From Rhizobium tumorigenes (GTDB taxonomy: Bacteria; Pseudomonadota; Alphaproteobacteria; Rhizobiales; Rhizobiaceae): a stretch of 64,000 bases of DNA. Position 1 is the first letter of the stretch. Each line of letters opens with the position of its first letter. The position numbers were made by a program, and so were the translations under genes. Location: the NCBI RefSeq assembly GCF_003240565.2, contig NZ_CP117255.1:1178001-1242000 (forward strand). Direction: 5' to 3'. The notes beneath the pieces are model-generated. The model was not told the origin of the DNA. It did not search any database and saw only the letters and a program-made list of their open reading frames with translations. Shown in pieces: positions 45,702 to 55,676 of the stretch.

Positions 45702-45745
45702 CGAAATCGTCTCCTCGGGTTGATCCGCTGCCGTCTTGGCGGCGT

Positions 45746-46933
45746 TCAGTTATCCTGCCGCTCGCCCTTTCTGAAGGGGCTGTGCTCGGCAAGGATCTCG
45801 CCCATGTGCTCCACCTCCTGCCGCTCGCGCTCGAGATAGTCGCCGACGGCCCGACGCAGACCGGGATGGGCGATGAAGTGCGCCGAATGGGTGGTGACGG
45901 GCAGGTAGCCGCGCGCCAGCTTGTGCTCTCCCTGTGCTCCCGCTTCGACCCGCTGCAGCCCCTTGGCAAGCGCGAAATCGATGGCCTGGTGGTAGCAGAC
46001 CTCGAAATGCAGGAAGGGGTGATCCTCGATGCAGCCCCAATGGCGGCCGTAGAGCGCATCGCCGCCGATGAAATTGATGGCGCCTGCAACATAGCGGCCG
46101 TCGCGCTTGGCCATGATCAGCAGGATGTCGTCGGCCATCCGTTCGCCGATCAGCGAGTAGAATTTACGGGTGAGGTAGGGTCGGCCCCATTTGCGGCTGC
46201 CGGTGTCCATGTAGAAGGTAAAGAACTGATCCCAGATATCCTCGGTGAGGTCCTTGCCGGTCAGCCAGTCGATGGTGATGCCGCCTTCGAGTGCTGCCCG
46301 TCGCTCCTTCTTCAGGCCCTTGCGCTTACGTGAGGCGAGCGTTTCGAGAAAAGCGTCGTGGTTGGCATAGCCATCGTTGATGAAGTGAAACTGCTGGTCG
46401 GTACGGTGTAGGTAGCCATCCGTCTCGAACAGGTCCACCTCGGCTTTCGGCAGGAAGGTGATGTGTGCCGACGAAATGCCGATCTGCCGCGTGACTTCCT
46501 TGAGCCCTTCGGCCAGTGCCGGCTGCAGCATGTCCCGATCCTGGCCTTCGGCCACCAGCAACCGTGGCCCGGTTGCTGGTGTAAAGGGCACTGCGCATTG
46601 CAGCTTGGGATAATAGGAACCGCCGGCCCGCTCGAAAGCATCGGCCCAGCCCTGGTCGAAGACGTATTCGCCCTGGCTGTGGTTTTTCAGATATCCGGCG
46701 ACGGCGCCGAGCAAGGTGCCATCGGATTTTTCCAGCAAAAGATGGTGCCCGAGCCAGCCTGTCCTCTCGGTCGCCGATCCGGATTCCTCCAGTGACGAGA
46801 GATAGGCATGCGACACGAAGGGATTGTAGGGCAGGATGCTGCCGGACCGCGAGGCCCCGGCAAGCCGGGACCAGCCCTCCGGAGAGATGGATTTGAAAGA
46901 TTGTTCGGCGCGAAAGATGAGTTCATCTGTCAT
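45746..46933 (-). CDS. GNAT-fold DUF482 (FemAB-like) protein
   Basis: 395 residues of the DUF482 family, two GNAT-like folds related to Fem transferases. Landmarks: RKRKGLKKERRAALEGGITI, FYMDTGSRKWGRPYLTRKFY and HWGCIEDHPFLHFEVCYHQA. Fem relatives use aminoacyl-tRNA or acyl donors, but the substrate of this family is not established. The ATG at 46933 overlaps the phosphodiesterase stop by 11 bases, so the two are coupled. Confidence 0.85.
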   Translation of the reverse strand: MTDELIFRAEQSFKSISPEGWSRLAGASRSGSILPYNPFVSHAYLSSLEESGSATERTGWLGHHLLLEKSDGTLLGAVAGYLKNHSQGEYVFDQGWADAFERAGGSYYPKLQCAVPFTPATGPRLLVAEGQDRDMLQPALAEGLKEVTRQIGISSAHITFLPKAEVDLFETDGYLHRTDQQFHFINDGYANHDAFLETLASRKRKGLKKERRAALEGGITIDWLTGKDLTEDIWDQFFTFYMDTGSRKWGRPYLTRKFYSLIGERMADDILLIMAKRDGRYVAGAINFIGGDALYGRHWGCIEDHPFLHFEVCYHQAIDFALAKGLQRVEAGAQGEHKLARGYLPVTTHSAHFIAHPGLRRAVGDYLERERQEVEHMGEILAEHSPFRKGERQDN

Positions 46934-47660
46934 GGATGAGGATAGGGCTTTCCCTGGGGTCGAAACCTTCGAATGTCATCTGGTCGGCGTTGGCGAGCGT
47001 CCGCTTAATCCCCGCCTCGTCGCGCACGGTCCAGGTGATGACCGGTATGCCGCGCTGGCGCTGCGCCGTCACGAAATCGTTCGGCAGGTCGCCGTGAAAA
47101 TACGAGATGAAGTCTAGGCCCAGTTGCATGGCTTCGTCATGGGCAAAAAACGTCTCAGGCTTGAAACCGTCGGCGGTGAGGCCGACCGGGTAGGGCGGCT
47201 TCAGCGCCTTCAGATCCTTGAGCAGCCAGTGATCGAAGCTCATCAGCGCGACATGGCCCTTGTAGCCGTCGAGCACTTCCAGCACCGTCTCTGCAAAGCC
47301 GGCATCCTCGCCCACCTTGCCTTTAAGTTCGAGAACCAGCGGCACCTTGCCGTCGCAGAGCTGCAGTAGCTTTTTGAGCGTCGGAATGCGGTCCCTGGTG
47401 CCACCGACCGAGAGCAGGCCCAGTTCCTGCGAACTGCGGTCGCGCAGTGCGCCCGGCAGGTTGCAAAGCCGCTGCAGATCGTCATCGTGGAAGACCACCG
47501 GAACGCCGTCGGCGGCGTAGTGCAGGTCGCACTCGATCGCAAACCCGGCCTCGATGGCGCGGGAAAACGCCGAAAGCGTATTCTCCCAGACGGTATTGTT
47601 CATGTCGTGATAGCCGCGATGCGCAACCGGTTGCGCCGTGAGCCAGGCGATCTCGCTCAT
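46923..47660 (-). CDS. Glycerophosphodiester phosphodiesterase family protein
   Basis: 245-residue GDPD TIM barrel, cytosolic (no signal peptide). Catalytic motifs HRGYHD with ENTLSAFSRAIEAGFAIECDLHYAADG and VVFHDDDLQRLC. Releases glycerol-3-phosphate from glycerophosphodiesters, which the Ugp system can import, though that locus is 27 kb away. ATGA overlap with the upstream ridA-like gene and 11-base overlap with DUF482. Confidence 0.9.
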   Translation of the reverse strand: MSEIAWLTAQPVAHRGYHDMNNTVWENTLSAFSRAIEAGFAIECDLHYAADGVPVVFHDDDLQRLCNLPGALRDRSSQELGLLSVGGTRDRIPTLKKLLQLCDGKVPLVLELKGKVGEDAGFAETVLEVLDGYKGHVALMSFDHWLLKDLKALKPPYPVGLTADGFKPETFFAHDEAMQLGLDFISYFHGDLPNDFVTAQRQRGIPVITWTVRDEAGIKRTLANADQMTFEGFDPRESPILIHDR

Positions 47661-48127
47661 TCGCCGATTTCCATGATGGCATCGATCTCGACGGCAGCGT
47701 TGAACGGTAACGCAGCCATTCCGACGGCTGCTCGGGCATGCTTTCCGGCCTCGCCGAGCACGGTTGCCAGCAGGTTGGAGGCACCATTGATGACCAGGTG
47801 CTGCTCGCCGAACTCAGGCACCGAGGCGACGAAGCCGTTGAGCTTGATCAGCCGCTTGATACGGCCGAGATCACCGCCGAGGGCAGCACTCGCCTGCGAC
47901 AGGATGTTGATGGCGCAAAGCTCCGCTGCTCGCTGACCGGTGGCTACATCGACGTTTCGGCCGAGATGACCGGTGACGGCGACCTTGCCGTTTTCCATCG
48001 GCAACTGGCCCGATATCGTAAGCATGTTGCCGCTGATGACGTAGGGAACATAGTTGGCGGCTGGCGCTGCCGCCTGGGGCAGGGTTATGCCCAACTGGGT
48101 CAGGCGGGCATTGATCTCGTCGGACAT
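47657..48127 (-). CDS. RidA family protein
   Basis: 156 residues of the RidA/YjgF family (TdcF/YjgH-like branch). The conserved Arg that binds the substrate carboxylate is in KHARAAVGMAALPF near residue 130, and VEIDAIMEI ends the fold. True RidA deaminates reactive enamines from PLP enzymes; the activity of this branch is less certain. First gene of the ridA-GDPD-DUF482 unit. Confidence 0.88.
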   Translation of the reverse strand: MSDEINARLTQLGITLPQAAAPAANYVPYVISGNMLTISGQLPMENGKVAVTGHLGRNVDVATGQRAAELCAINILSQASAALGGDLGRIKRLIKLNGFVASVPEFGEQHLVINGASNLLATVLGEAGKHARAAVGMAALPFNAAVEIDAIMEIGE

Positions 48128-48261
48128 TTTCGTCTCCCGTTTGTTGTAACTTCGTCAAAAATCCGTCATCAACGCTCAATCCGCGCAATGTGGGGCGCTT
48201 GCCTTTGTTTAACCGAAAGCGTTCTTATAACATCGTGCGCGAGTCCAACAGGAGATAATGC

Positions 48262-49092
48262 ATGTTCCGTTCGAGTCTTGCCGCGGTTCTCCTTGGCGGC
48301 ACAGGCGCTCTTTGCCTGTCTTTTGCAACGGCGCAGGCAGCCGGTCCGAGCGGGCTGGTGGCCCATCGTGCGATCTACGATCTCGAACTCAAGGACGCCA
48401 CCGATCGCTCCGGTATCGCCGGCATGTACGGTCGCATGGTCTATGAATTCACCGGTTCTGACTGCTCCGGCTTCACCACCAATTTCCGGTTCGTGACCCA
48501 GATCGATACTGGCGACGCGACCCGCATGAGCGACCAGCAGACGACGACCTTCGAGGACCTGACGAAGCGAACTTTCAAGTTCGAGACGAAGTCGTTCACC
48601 GACGACGCGCTTGACAAGGATGTCCGTGGTGCAGCCGCCGACAGCGCCAAGGGCGTCAAGGTCGATCTGGCACAGCCGTCTGCCAAGCAGATCGATCTGG
48701 CCGAGAGCCGCTTCCCGACCGAGCATATGCTCGACATCATCCGCAACGCCAAGCTCGGCAAGCCTTTCTTTGAGGCCCATGTCTTCGACGGGTCGGACGA
48801 TGGCGACCGGTCGCTTGCCGCAACCACCGTGGTCGGCAAGGCGGAGACGCCGAAGGCCGGCGACACCACGGACGCCGACAAGGCGGGAGCCTTCGCCAAG
48901 ACGCCGTTCTGGCCTGTGACAGTCGCATACTTCAACGAGAAGGCCCATGGAGACGCGACGCCCGTCTACCGCATGTCGTTCAAGCTCTATGAGAACGGCA
49001 TCACCCGCGACCTGACGATGGACTATGGCGATTTCGTCTTGACGGGAAAGCTCACCAAGCTGGAAATGCTGGACGCCAAAGCCTGCAATTAG
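48262..49092 (+). CDS. eipB: Cell envelope integrity protein EipB
   Basis: 276-residue periplasmic DUF1849 protein, the family of Brucella EipB. Signal peptide cut near AQA/AGPSG; conserved GLVAHRAIYDLEL start; cysteines in SDCSGF and at the C-terminal KACN correspond to the disulfide pair of EipB. Known to maintain envelope integrity. GGAGATA precedes the ATG. Divergent from the ridA-like gene with 134 bp between. Confidence 0.9.
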   Translation: MFRSSLAAVLLGGTGALCLSFATAQAAGPSGLVAHRAIYDLELKDATDRSGIAGMYGRMVYEFTGSDCSGFTTNFRFVTQIDTGDATRMSDQQTTTFEDLTKRTFKFETKSFTDDALDKDVRGAAADSAKGVKVDLAQPSAKQIDLAESRFPTEHMLDIIRNAKLGKPFFEAHVFDGSDDGDRSLAATTVVGKAETPKAGDTTDADKAGAFAKTPFWPVTVAYFNEKAHGDATPVYRMSFKLYENGITRDLTMDYGDFVLTGKLTKLEMLDAKACN

Positions 49093-49139
49093 GCCTTGGC
49101 ACGCGAGGCTCTGGCCTTGCGTAATTTTAACGACACTGC

Positions 49140-49168
49140 TTGCCTTTCTGCTCTGGGAAGAGTATGGG
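49140..49168 (+). promoter_or_regulatory. Candidate rpsB promoter
   Basis: TTGCCT (49140-49145), 17-bp spacer, TATGGG (49163-49168), giving a leader of about 120 nt before rpsB. Confidence 0.4.
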
Positions 49169-49198
49169 CACCCCATTCCACACGTGAGGCAAGGGATT

Positions 49199-49250
49199 GT
49201 CCGGGAGAAATCCGGACCGTTCCACCCGGTGGTATCTTCCTAGAAGATGC
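49199..49250 (+). promoter_or_regulatory. Structured rpsB leader (possible S2 autoregulatory site)
   Basis: Two hairpins just before rpsB: GTCCGG-GAGAAAT-CCGGAC (49199-49217) and GTATCTTC-CTA-GAAGATGC (49232-49250, one U-G pair). Ribosomal protein operons are often controlled by binding to leader structures; S2 feedback is known in gammaproteobacteria. Match to a published motif not claimed. Confidence 0.45.
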
Positions 49251-49294
49251 TGTTCGCCTTGCGGAGGTTCAACCGGATAAGGAGTAACCCAGGC

Positions 49295-50074
49295 ATGGCA
49301 TTGCCCGATTTTTCTATGCGCCAGCTTCTCGAAGCCGGCGTTCACTTCGGCCACCAGACACACCGCTGGAACCCGAAGATGAAGCCATACATCTTTGGCG
49401 ACCGCAGCAACATCCACATCATCGACCTTCAGCAGACCGTTCCTTTGCTCAGCCGCGCCCTGCAGGTTGTCAGCGACACCGTTGCCCGTGGCGGCCGCGT
49501 CCTGTTCGTCGGCACCAAGCGCCAGGCGTCTGAAATCATCGCTGACAGCGCAAAGCGTTCGGCTCAGTATTATGTCAACTCGCGTTGGCTCGGCGGCATG
49601 ATGACGAACTGGAAGACCATCTCCAATTCGATCCAGCGCCTGCGCAAGCTCGACGAGATCCTGAACGGCGACGCCCAGGGCTTCACCAAGAAGGAACGCC
49701 TCAACCTCGAGCGCGAACGCGAAAAGCTGGACAAGGCTCTCGGCGGTATCCGCGACATGGGCGGCACACCTGACCTGATGTTCATCATCGACACCAACAA
49801 GGAAAAGATTGCCATCGACGAAGCAAAGCGTCTCGGCATCCCGGTTGTTGCGATCATCGACTCGAACTGCGATCCGGATCAGATCGATTACCCGATCCCG
49901 GGCAACGACGACGCCTCGCGCGCCATCTCGCTCTATTGCGAACTGATCTCGCGCGCTGCCATCGACGGCATCGCCCGTCAGCAGGGCTCTTCCGGCCGCG
50001 ATCTCGGCGCTGCTTTCGAAGCACCGCTCGAGCCGACCCTGGAAGAAGAAGCTGCTCCTGCTCCGCAGGCTTGA
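49295..50074 (+). CDS. rpsB: 30S ribosomal protein S2
   Basis: 259 residues; begins [28 protein letters not shown] and contains [16 protein letters not shown] and the S2 signatures. The C-terminal [10 protein letters not shown] tail is an acidic/Ala extension. The ATG at 49295 follows AAGGAGTAACCC; an upstream in-frame start at 49247 is rejected because it lies in the structured leader. tsf follows after 269 bp. Confidence 0.97.
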   Translation: MALPDFSMRQLLEAGVHFGHQTHRWNPKMKPYIFGDRSNIHIIDLQQTVPLLSRALQVVSDTVARGGRVLFVGTKRQASEIIADSAKRSAQYYVNSRWLGGMMTNWKTISNSIQRLRKLDEILNGDAQGFTKKERLNLEREREKLDKALGGIRDMGGTPDLMFIIDTNKEKIAIDEAKRLGIPVVAIIDSNCDPDQIDYPIPGNDDASRAISLYCELISRAAIDGIARQQGSSGRDLGAAFEAPLEPTLEEEAAPAPQA

Positions 50075-50082
50075 TTGACCAA

Positions 50083-50113
50083 GCGGCAGGCGGATGAAAA
50101 TCTGCCTGGCCGC
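50083..50113 (+). promoter_or_regulatory. Strong hairpin in the rpsB-tsf gap
   Basis: GCGGC-AGGCGGAT-GAAA-ATCTGCCT-(G)-GCCGC: a 13-bp stem with a GNRA-type GAAA tetraloop and one bulged G, 8 bases after the rpsB stop; no T-run. A second stem, AAGGCCG/CGGCCTT, follows at 50129-50165. Likely mRNA processing, stability or partial termination. Confidence 0.55.
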
Positions 50114-50343
50114 GACTGAAATTCAGATAAGGCCGTTGGTGACTTGAGCAAGTTTCAGCGGCCTTACCTGTTTCAGGCGAAGGCATTCGGCATCGATCCA
50201 CCGATGTGCTATCGTTTGAAAATCATTGCGTGTGGCGCGCTTTCATAACGCTGTCATGCATAGGGGTACATTTCGTCCCTCAAACCGGGTGCCGCGCCGG
50301 CTGATGCCGTCAGCGCACCATACCAACCGACAAGAGGCAAATA

Positions 50344-51270
50344 ATGGCTGAAATCACGGCTGCACTGGTAAAGGAACTGCGCGAAAAGAGCGGCGCAGGC
50401 ATGATGGACTGCAAGAAGGCACTCACCGAGACCGCCGGCGACATGGAAGCCGCGATCGACTGGCTGCGCGCCAAGGGTATCTCCAAGGCTGACAAGAAGT
50501 CCGGCCGCACGGCTGCCGAAGGCCTCATCGGCGTTGCCAGCGCCGGCACATCGGCCGTTGTCGTGGAAGTCAACTCCGAGACCGACTTCGTTGCCCGTAA
50601 CGATGCCTTCCAGGCTATCGTCCGCAACATCGCCAAGGTTGCCCTGACGACCGATGGCTCGGTCGACGCCGTTGCCGCTGCGACCTATCCGGATTCTGAG
50701 AAGTCCGTCGCCGACACCATCAAGGATGCCGTCGGCACCATCGGTGAGAACATGAACCTGCGTCGCACGGTTCTGCTGTCGGTAACGTCGGGTGTCGTCT
50801 CGACCTACATCCACAACGCAGTCTCCGACGGCCTCGGCAAGCTCGGCGTTCTCGTTGCCCTCGAATCGACCGGCGACAAGGATGCGCTGAATGCCATCGG
50901 TCGCCAGGTTGCCATGCACATCGCTGCCACGGCACCGCTCGCCCTGCGTCCTGAAGATGTCGATGCTGCCGTTGCCGAGCGCGAACGCAACGTGTTCATC
51001 GAACAGGCTCGCGAATCCGGCAAGCCGGAAGCCATCATCGAAAAGATGGTCGATGGCCGCATGCGCAAGTTCTTCGAGGAAGTCGCTCTTCTGTCGCAGG
51101 CTTTCGTCATCAACCCTGACCTGACCGTTGGAGCTGCCATCAAGGAAGCCGAAAAGGCAGTCGGCGCGCCGATCGAGATCACTGGCATGGCACGCCTGCT
51201 GCTCGGCGATGGCGTCGAGAAGGAAGAGACTGACTTCGCAGCTGAAGTCGCTGCCGTCGCCAAGGGCTGA
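50344..51270 (+). CDS. tsf: Elongation factor Ts
   Basis: 308 residues; nucleotide exchange factor for EF-Tu. N-terminal [20 protein letters not shown] and the coordinated [10 protein letters not shown] motif are diagnostic. GAGGCAAAT precedes the ATG. Partner of rpsB in nearly all bacteria. The hairpin at 51301-51328 separates it from pyrH. Confidence 0.98.
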   Translation: MAEITAALVKELREKSGAGMMDCKKALTETAGDMEAAIDWLRAKGISKADKKSGRTAAEGLIGVASAGTSAVVVEVNSETDFVARNDAFQAIVRNIAKVALTTDGSVDAVAAATYPDSEKSVADTIKDAVGTIGENMNLRRTVLLSVTSGVVSTYIHNAVSDGLGKLGVLVALESTGDKDALNAIGRQVAMHIAATAPLALRPEDVDAAVAERERNVFIEQARESGKPEAIIEKMVDGRMRKFFEEVALLSQAFVINPDLTVGAAIKEAEKAVGAPIEITGMARLLLGDGVEKEETDFAAEVAAVAKG

Positions 51271-51300
51271 TCGTCGGTCTGCTTACTGCGGGAAAACCAG

Positions 51301-51328
51301 AGGGCATCGCGTGACAACGCGGTGCCCT
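51301..51328 (+). terminator. Hairpin between tsf and pyrH
   Basis: 12-bp stem AGGGCATCGCGT/ACGCGGTGCCCT with one U-G pair and GACA loop. Followed by TCGTGT, not a T-run, so partial termination or processing. Confidence 0.5.
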
Positions 51329-51368
51329 TCGTGTATCCGGCTTTTTACGATCAATCTTAGGAGCAACC

Positions 51369-52088
51369 ATGTCCGAGCCGATTTACAAGCGCGTCTTGCT
51401 GAAGGCGTCTGGTGAAGCTCTGATGGGGACCCAGGGCTTTGGCATCGATGTCGAAGTTGCCGACCGGATTGCCTCAGACATTGCCGAAGCCTGCCACATG
51501 GGCGTCGAAGTCGGCGTGGTTGTCGGCGGCGGAAACATCTTTCGCGGCGTAGCCGTGGCTTCCAAAGGCGGAGACCGCGTCACCGGCGATCACATGGGTA
51601 TGCTGGGAACCGTCATCAACGCGCTGGCGCTGGCGACTTCCTTGCGCAAGCTCGGAATCGACACCGTGGTGCTGTCAGCCATCGCCATGCCTGAAATCTG
51701 CGAGAGCTTTTCGCAACGCGCCACGCTCTATCATCTGTCGCTCGGCCGCGTCGTGATTTTTGCCGGCGGCACCGGCAATCCCTTCTTCACCACCGATTCG
51801 GCTGCTGCCTTGCGCGCGGCGGAAATGGGCGCCCAGGCCATCTTCAAGGGGACGCAGGTCGACGGCATCTATTCGGCCGATCCAAAGAAGGTGCCGGACG
51901 CGACGCGCTTCGAACATCTGACCCACAGCCAGGTGCTGGAAAAGGGGCTGGCCGTGATGGACGTCGCCGCCGTCGCACTGGCGCGCGAAAATTCCATCCC
52001 GATCATCGTATTCTCTATCCATGAAAAGGGCGGCTTTGCCCAGATCCTGACCGGCGGCGGCTACAAGACCGTCGTATCCGACAACTGA
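51369..52088 (+). CDS. pyrH: Uridylate kinase
   Basis: 239 residues; UMP to UDP in pyrimidine synthesis. Amino acid kinase fold: KRVLLKASGEALMG, VVGGGNIFRG, MLGTVINALAL and FTTDSAAALRAAEM are as in PyrH. AGGAGCAACC precedes the ATG. Confidence 0.97.
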   Translation: MSEPIYKRVLLKASGEALMGTQGFGIDVEVADRIASDIAEACHMGVEVGVVVGGGNIFRGVAVASKGGDRVTGDHMGMLGTVINALALATSLRKLGIDTVVLSAIAMPEICESFSQRATLYHLSLGRVVIFAGGTGNPFFTTDSAAALRAAEMGAQAIFKGTQVDGIYSADPKKVPDATRFEHLTHSQVLEKGLAVMDVAAVALARENSIPIIVFSIHEKGGFAQILTGGGYKTVVSDN

Positions 52089-52139
52089 CGATCTCATGGC
52101 GTCGTGGATCGACGCCGCATTGACGACGGGAGTAAAGAC

Positions 52140-52700
52140 ATGAGTGGCAACACCGACCTCAACGAAATCAAGCGCCGCATGGACGGCGCGATTTCCGCCT
52201 TCAAGGGCGACATCGCCTCGCTGCGCACCGGCCGTGCGTCGGCAAATATCCTCGATCCGGTAACGGTCGATGCTTACGGTTCGCGCGTGCCGCTGAACCA
52301 GGTTGCCAACATCACCATTCCGGAAGCCCGGATGCTCTCCGTCTCCGTCTGGGACAAGTCCATGGTGAGCGCCGTCGATCGCGCCATTCGTGAATCGAAC
52401 CTCGGCCTCAACCCGATCATGGATGGCCAGAACCTGCGTATTCCGCTGCCAGAACTCAACGAGGAGCGTCGCCGCTCGCTCGTCAAGGTCGCCCACGAAT
52501 ATGCCGAGAAGGCGAAGGTTGCGATTCGCAACGTCCGCCGCGATGGCATGGACGGCCTGAAGAAAGCTGAAAAGGACGGGGCTCTCGGCCAGGACGAAAC
52601 ACGCGCCAAATCGGACCGCGTGCAGAAGATGACGGATGACTCGATTTCCGACATCGACCGCTTGCTCATCGATAAGGAAAAGGAAATCATGCAGGTTTAG
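52140..52700 (+). CDS. frr: Ribosome recycling factor
   Basis: 186 residues; splits post-termination ribosomes with [24 protein letters not shown] and [25 protein letters not shown] are the RRF signatures. GGGAGTAAAGAC precedes the ATG at 52140. Confidence 0.98.
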   Translation: MSGNTDLNEIKRRMDGAISAFKGDIASLRTGRASANILDPVTVDAYGSRVPLNQVANITIPEARMLSVSVWDKSMVSAVDRAIRESNLGLNPIMDGQNLRIPLPELNEERRRSLVKVAHEYAEKAKVAIRNVRRDGMDGLKKAEKDGALGQDETRAKSDRVQKMTDDSISDIDRLLIDKEKEIMQV

Positions 52701-52744
52701 GTCTGCACGAACCAGCGTCATGCCGTCGAACGAACTGGATACCC

Positions 52745-53491
52745 ATGTCAGAGTCTAGCCTTATGATAGTCCCCGAGCACGTCGCCATCATCATGGACGG
52801 CAACGGCCGTTGGGCCAGTGCGCGTGGCCTGCCGCGCACCATGGGGCATCGCAAGGGCGTCGACGCAGTCCGCGAGACCGTTCGCGCTGCTGGCGATGTC
52901 GGTATCAAGTACCTGACTTTGTTTGCGTTTTCTTCGGAGAACTGGCGCCGTCCAGAGGCCGAGGTCACCGACCTGCTTGGGCTTCTGAAGGCATTCATCC
53001 GTCGCGACCTCAGCGAGTTGCACCGGCAGAATGTCCGCATCCGCGTGATCGGCGATCGCCAGAACCTCCGGGGAGACATCCTGCCGCTGCTGATCGAGGC
53101 GGAAGAGACGACCAAGAACAATACCGCGCTGACGCTGGTCATCGCCTTCAACTACGGCTCCCGCGACGAGATAGCCCGCGCGATAGTCAGCCTTGCCAAA
53201 GATGTCGAGGCGGGACGTTTGCGGCCTCAGGATATCACGCCGGCGTTGATCGACGGGCGCTTGGATACAGCCGGAATTCCCGACCCGGACCTCATCATCC
53301 GCACCAGCGGCGAGGAGCGGCTCTCCAACTTCCTGCTGTGGCAGGCTGCCTATTCCGAGTTCATGTTCGTACCTGACTACTGGCCGGATTTCAGCCGCGC
53401 CCTGTTCCTGTCCGCGCTCGAGCGCTATGCAGCTCGTGATCGCCGCTTCGGCGCCCTGTCGGCCAAGCCGACCGCCGCTGTGGGTCTGTAA
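52745..53491 (+). CDS. uppS: Undecaprenyl diphosphate synthase
   Basis: 248 residues; cis-prenyltransferase that makes the C55 carrier lipid. Catalytic Asp in [17 protein letters not shown], and the C-terminal [20 protein letters not shown]. Its TAA overlaps the cdsA ATG by one base (TAATG), showing coupling. Confidence 0.97.
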   Translation: MSESSLMIVPEHVAIIMDGNGRWASARGLPRTMGHRKGVDAVRETVRAAGDVGIKYLTLFAFSSENWRRPEAEVTDLLGLLKAFIRRDLSELHRQNVRIRVIGDRQNLRGDILPLLIEAEETTKNNTALTLVIAFNYGSRDEIARAIVSLAKDVEAGRLRPQDITPALIDGRLDTAGIPDPDLIIRTSGEERLSNFLLWQAAYSEFMFVPDYWPDFSRALFLSALERYAARDRRFGALSAKPTAAVGL

Positions 53492-54324
53492 TGAGCCGCG
53501 AACTCAGGCTTCGAATTATCTCGGGCGTCGTCATGGCAGTCGTGGTCCTGTTGGCCACCTGGCACGGCGGCTCGGCGTTCCGGCTGCTGGCATCGGTGAT
53601 CGGGCTCCTCATCTACTACGAGTGGTCGACCATCACCGGCCTCCGGGATCGCGACTTTCCCGGCGCTGCCCTCGGCTGGCTTGCCGTCGGTGTCATTGTC
53701 ATCGCTACGCTGGCGCGAGAATCGGTCTACGCAGTCGGTGCGCTGCTGCTTTTCACGGTTCTCAGCATGGGCCTCGTTGCGGCCCGGCGAAAAAGCTGGT
53801 GGTTGCCGGCGGGCATCGTCTATGCAGGCCTGACGGTTATCGCCATGTCGGAAATCCGCGACGACGACTTTCTCGGCTTCGTATTGATGCTGTTCGTTTT
53901 TGCGACCGTCTGGGCAACCGACATCCTTGCCTACTTTGTCGGTCGCGCGCTGCGCGGGCCGAAGCTTGCGCCGCGCATTTCCCCCGGCAAGACGTGGTCG
54001 GGAGCCGCCGGTGGCACACTGGCGGCAGTGATCATCGGCCCGGCGGTCGTCTGGTGCTTTTTTCCCGGCACGGGTCTCCGGGTGGTATTCGTGGCTCTGC
54101 TACTGTCGGTCTGCAGTCAGGCCGGCGACCTATTCGAGTCCTTTATCAAGCGCCGTTTCGGCGTCAAGGACTCCGGCGATCTCATTCCCGGACATGGTGG
54201 CGTGATGGATCGCGCCGACGGCCTCGTTTTCGCTTGTTTTGCAGGCTTCTTGTTAGCTATCGTGCTGTCGTTGATGGCGGGAGGCGAGATGTCGTCCTTG
54301 GGCGGCGTGTTGCTGGGTGTCTGA
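53491..54324 (+). CDS. cdsA: Phosphatidate cytidylyltransferase
   Basis: 277-residue integral membrane enzyme making CDP-diacylglycerol. The CDS signature is SQAGDLFESFIKRRFGVKDS with KDSGDLIPGHGGVMDRADG. Several membrane segments precede it. Between uppS and rseP, the standard order. Confidence 0.96.
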   Translation: MSRELRLRIISGVVMAVVVLLATWHGGSAFRLLASVIGLLIYYEWSTITGLRDRDFPGAALGWLAVGVIVIATLARESVYAVGALLLFTVLSMGLVAARRKSWWLPAGIVYAGLTVIAMSEIRDDDFLGFVLMLFVFATVWATDILAYFVGRALRGPKLAPRISPGKTWSGAAGGTLAAVIIGPAVVWCFFPGTGLRVVFVALLLSVCSQAGDLFESFIKRRFGVKDSGDLIPGHGGVMDRADGLVFACFAGFLLAIVLSLMAGGEMSSLGGVLLGV

Positions 54325-54348
54325 AATCAAAACATACAGGATACGTTC

Positions 54349-55482
54349 ATGGGCAGCATAATGAGCATCGTCAGCTTCCTGGTAGGCTACATCGTGCCCT
54401 TCGTGCTGGTGCTATCGCTGCTGGTGTTCGTCCATGAGATGGGCCACTACCTCGTCGGCCGATGGTCCGGTATCCGCATCCTGGCCTTCTCCGTCGGGTT
54501 CGGCCCGGAGATTGCCGGCTACACGGATAGCCATGGCACCCGTTGGAAACTTTCGGCCATCCCGCTCGGCGGCTATGTGAAATTCTTCGGCGACCAGGAC
54601 GCCTCCAGCAAGCCGGACATCGATGCGGTCTATGCCATGAGCGACGCCGAACGTGCCCAGTCCTTCGTCGGCGCCGCGCTCTGGAAGCGCGCCGCTACGG
54701 TGGCAGCGGGTCCGATTGCCAATTTTATCCTGGCGATAGCCATCTTCTCCGTGCTGTTTGCCATCTACGGCCGCCAGGTTGCCGACCCTGTGGTAGCGGA
54801 GGTCAAGCCGGACAGCGCGGCCGCCCAGGCGGGGATCGAGCCAGGCGACCTCCTTGTGGCAATTGACGGCGACAAGGTGACGACGTTCGACGACGTTCGC
54901 CGCTATGTCAGCATCCGCCCTGGCCGCAACATTGTCGTGACCGTCGAACGGCGCGGCGAAAAGCGCGATTTCCCGATGGTTCCGCTTTCGACCGTCATGA
55001 CCGACCAGTTCGGCAACAAGATGGAAGTCGGCATCATCGGCATCGTTACCAACCAGGAGATGGGTCATTTCCGCCAGGAAACCTTCACGCCGCTTGGCGC
55101 GGTGGCCGAAGGCGTCAGGCAGACGGGCCATATCGTCACCGGGACATTCGAATATATCGGCAATCTTCTCGGCGGATATATGAAGGCGGATCAGCTCGGC
55201 GGACCCATCCGTGTCGCCCAGGCCTCCGGCCAGATGGCGTCGCTGGGTATTGCAGCCGTGCTACAGTTGGCAGCCGTTCTGTCGGTTTCCATTGGGTTGT
55301 TGAACCTAATGCCTGTGCCGGTACTTGATGGCGGCCACCTGATGTTCTATGCGATTGAGGCGGTAAGGGGAAAACCGCTTGGGGCCGGCGCGCAGGATGT
55401 CGCTTTCCGCATCGGTTTGTTCATGGTGTTGTCGTTGATGGTTTTCGCAACCTGGAACGATATCAGCGCCCTGATCGGATGA
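54349..55482 (+). CDS. rseP: RIP metalloprotease RseP
   Basis: 377-residue site-2 protease. Zinc motif HEMGH in the first membrane segment, PDZ domain in the middle (VKPDSAAAQAGIEPGDLLVAIDG, in parts), and the third-ligand motif NLMPVPVLDGGH near residue 320. Cuts membrane-bound anti-sigma factors and signal peptide remnants; the Caulobacter homologue MmpA has the same role in cell polarity. Confidence 0.95.
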   Translation: MGSIMSIVSFLVGYIVPFVLVLSLLVFVHEMGHYLVGRWSGIRILAFSVGFGPEIAGYTDSHGTRWKLSAIPLGGYVKFFGDQDASSKPDIDAVYAMSDAERAQSFVGAALWKRAATVAAGPIANFILAIAIFSVLFAIYGRQVADPVVAEVKPDSAAAQAGIEPGDLLVAIDGDKVTTFDDVRRYVSIRPGRNIVVTVERRGEKRDFPMVPLSTVMTDQFGNKMEVGIIGIVTNQEMGHFRQETFTPLGAVAEGVRQTGHIVTGTFEYIGNLLGGYMKADQLGGPIRVAQASGQMASLGIAAVLQLAAVLSVSIGLLNLMPVPVLDGGHLMFYAIEAVRGKPLGAGAQDVAFRIGLFMVLSLMVFATWNDISALIG

Positions 55483-55676
55483 GGGCAGGACAGCGGAAAT
55501 AATGCTTTATTTACGATGTTTCAAAGCTGTAGTGGCGAATGAGACACGTTTCCAAATGAAGTAAACAGAAATTAACCCGCGCGCTTGCTTGTAGGCTGAA
55601 AGCGGGTAAAACGACACACGTGGCCGGAATCGAGTTTGCTCGACATCAGGAACGACTGAGAAAAGGTAAGAAGTAC

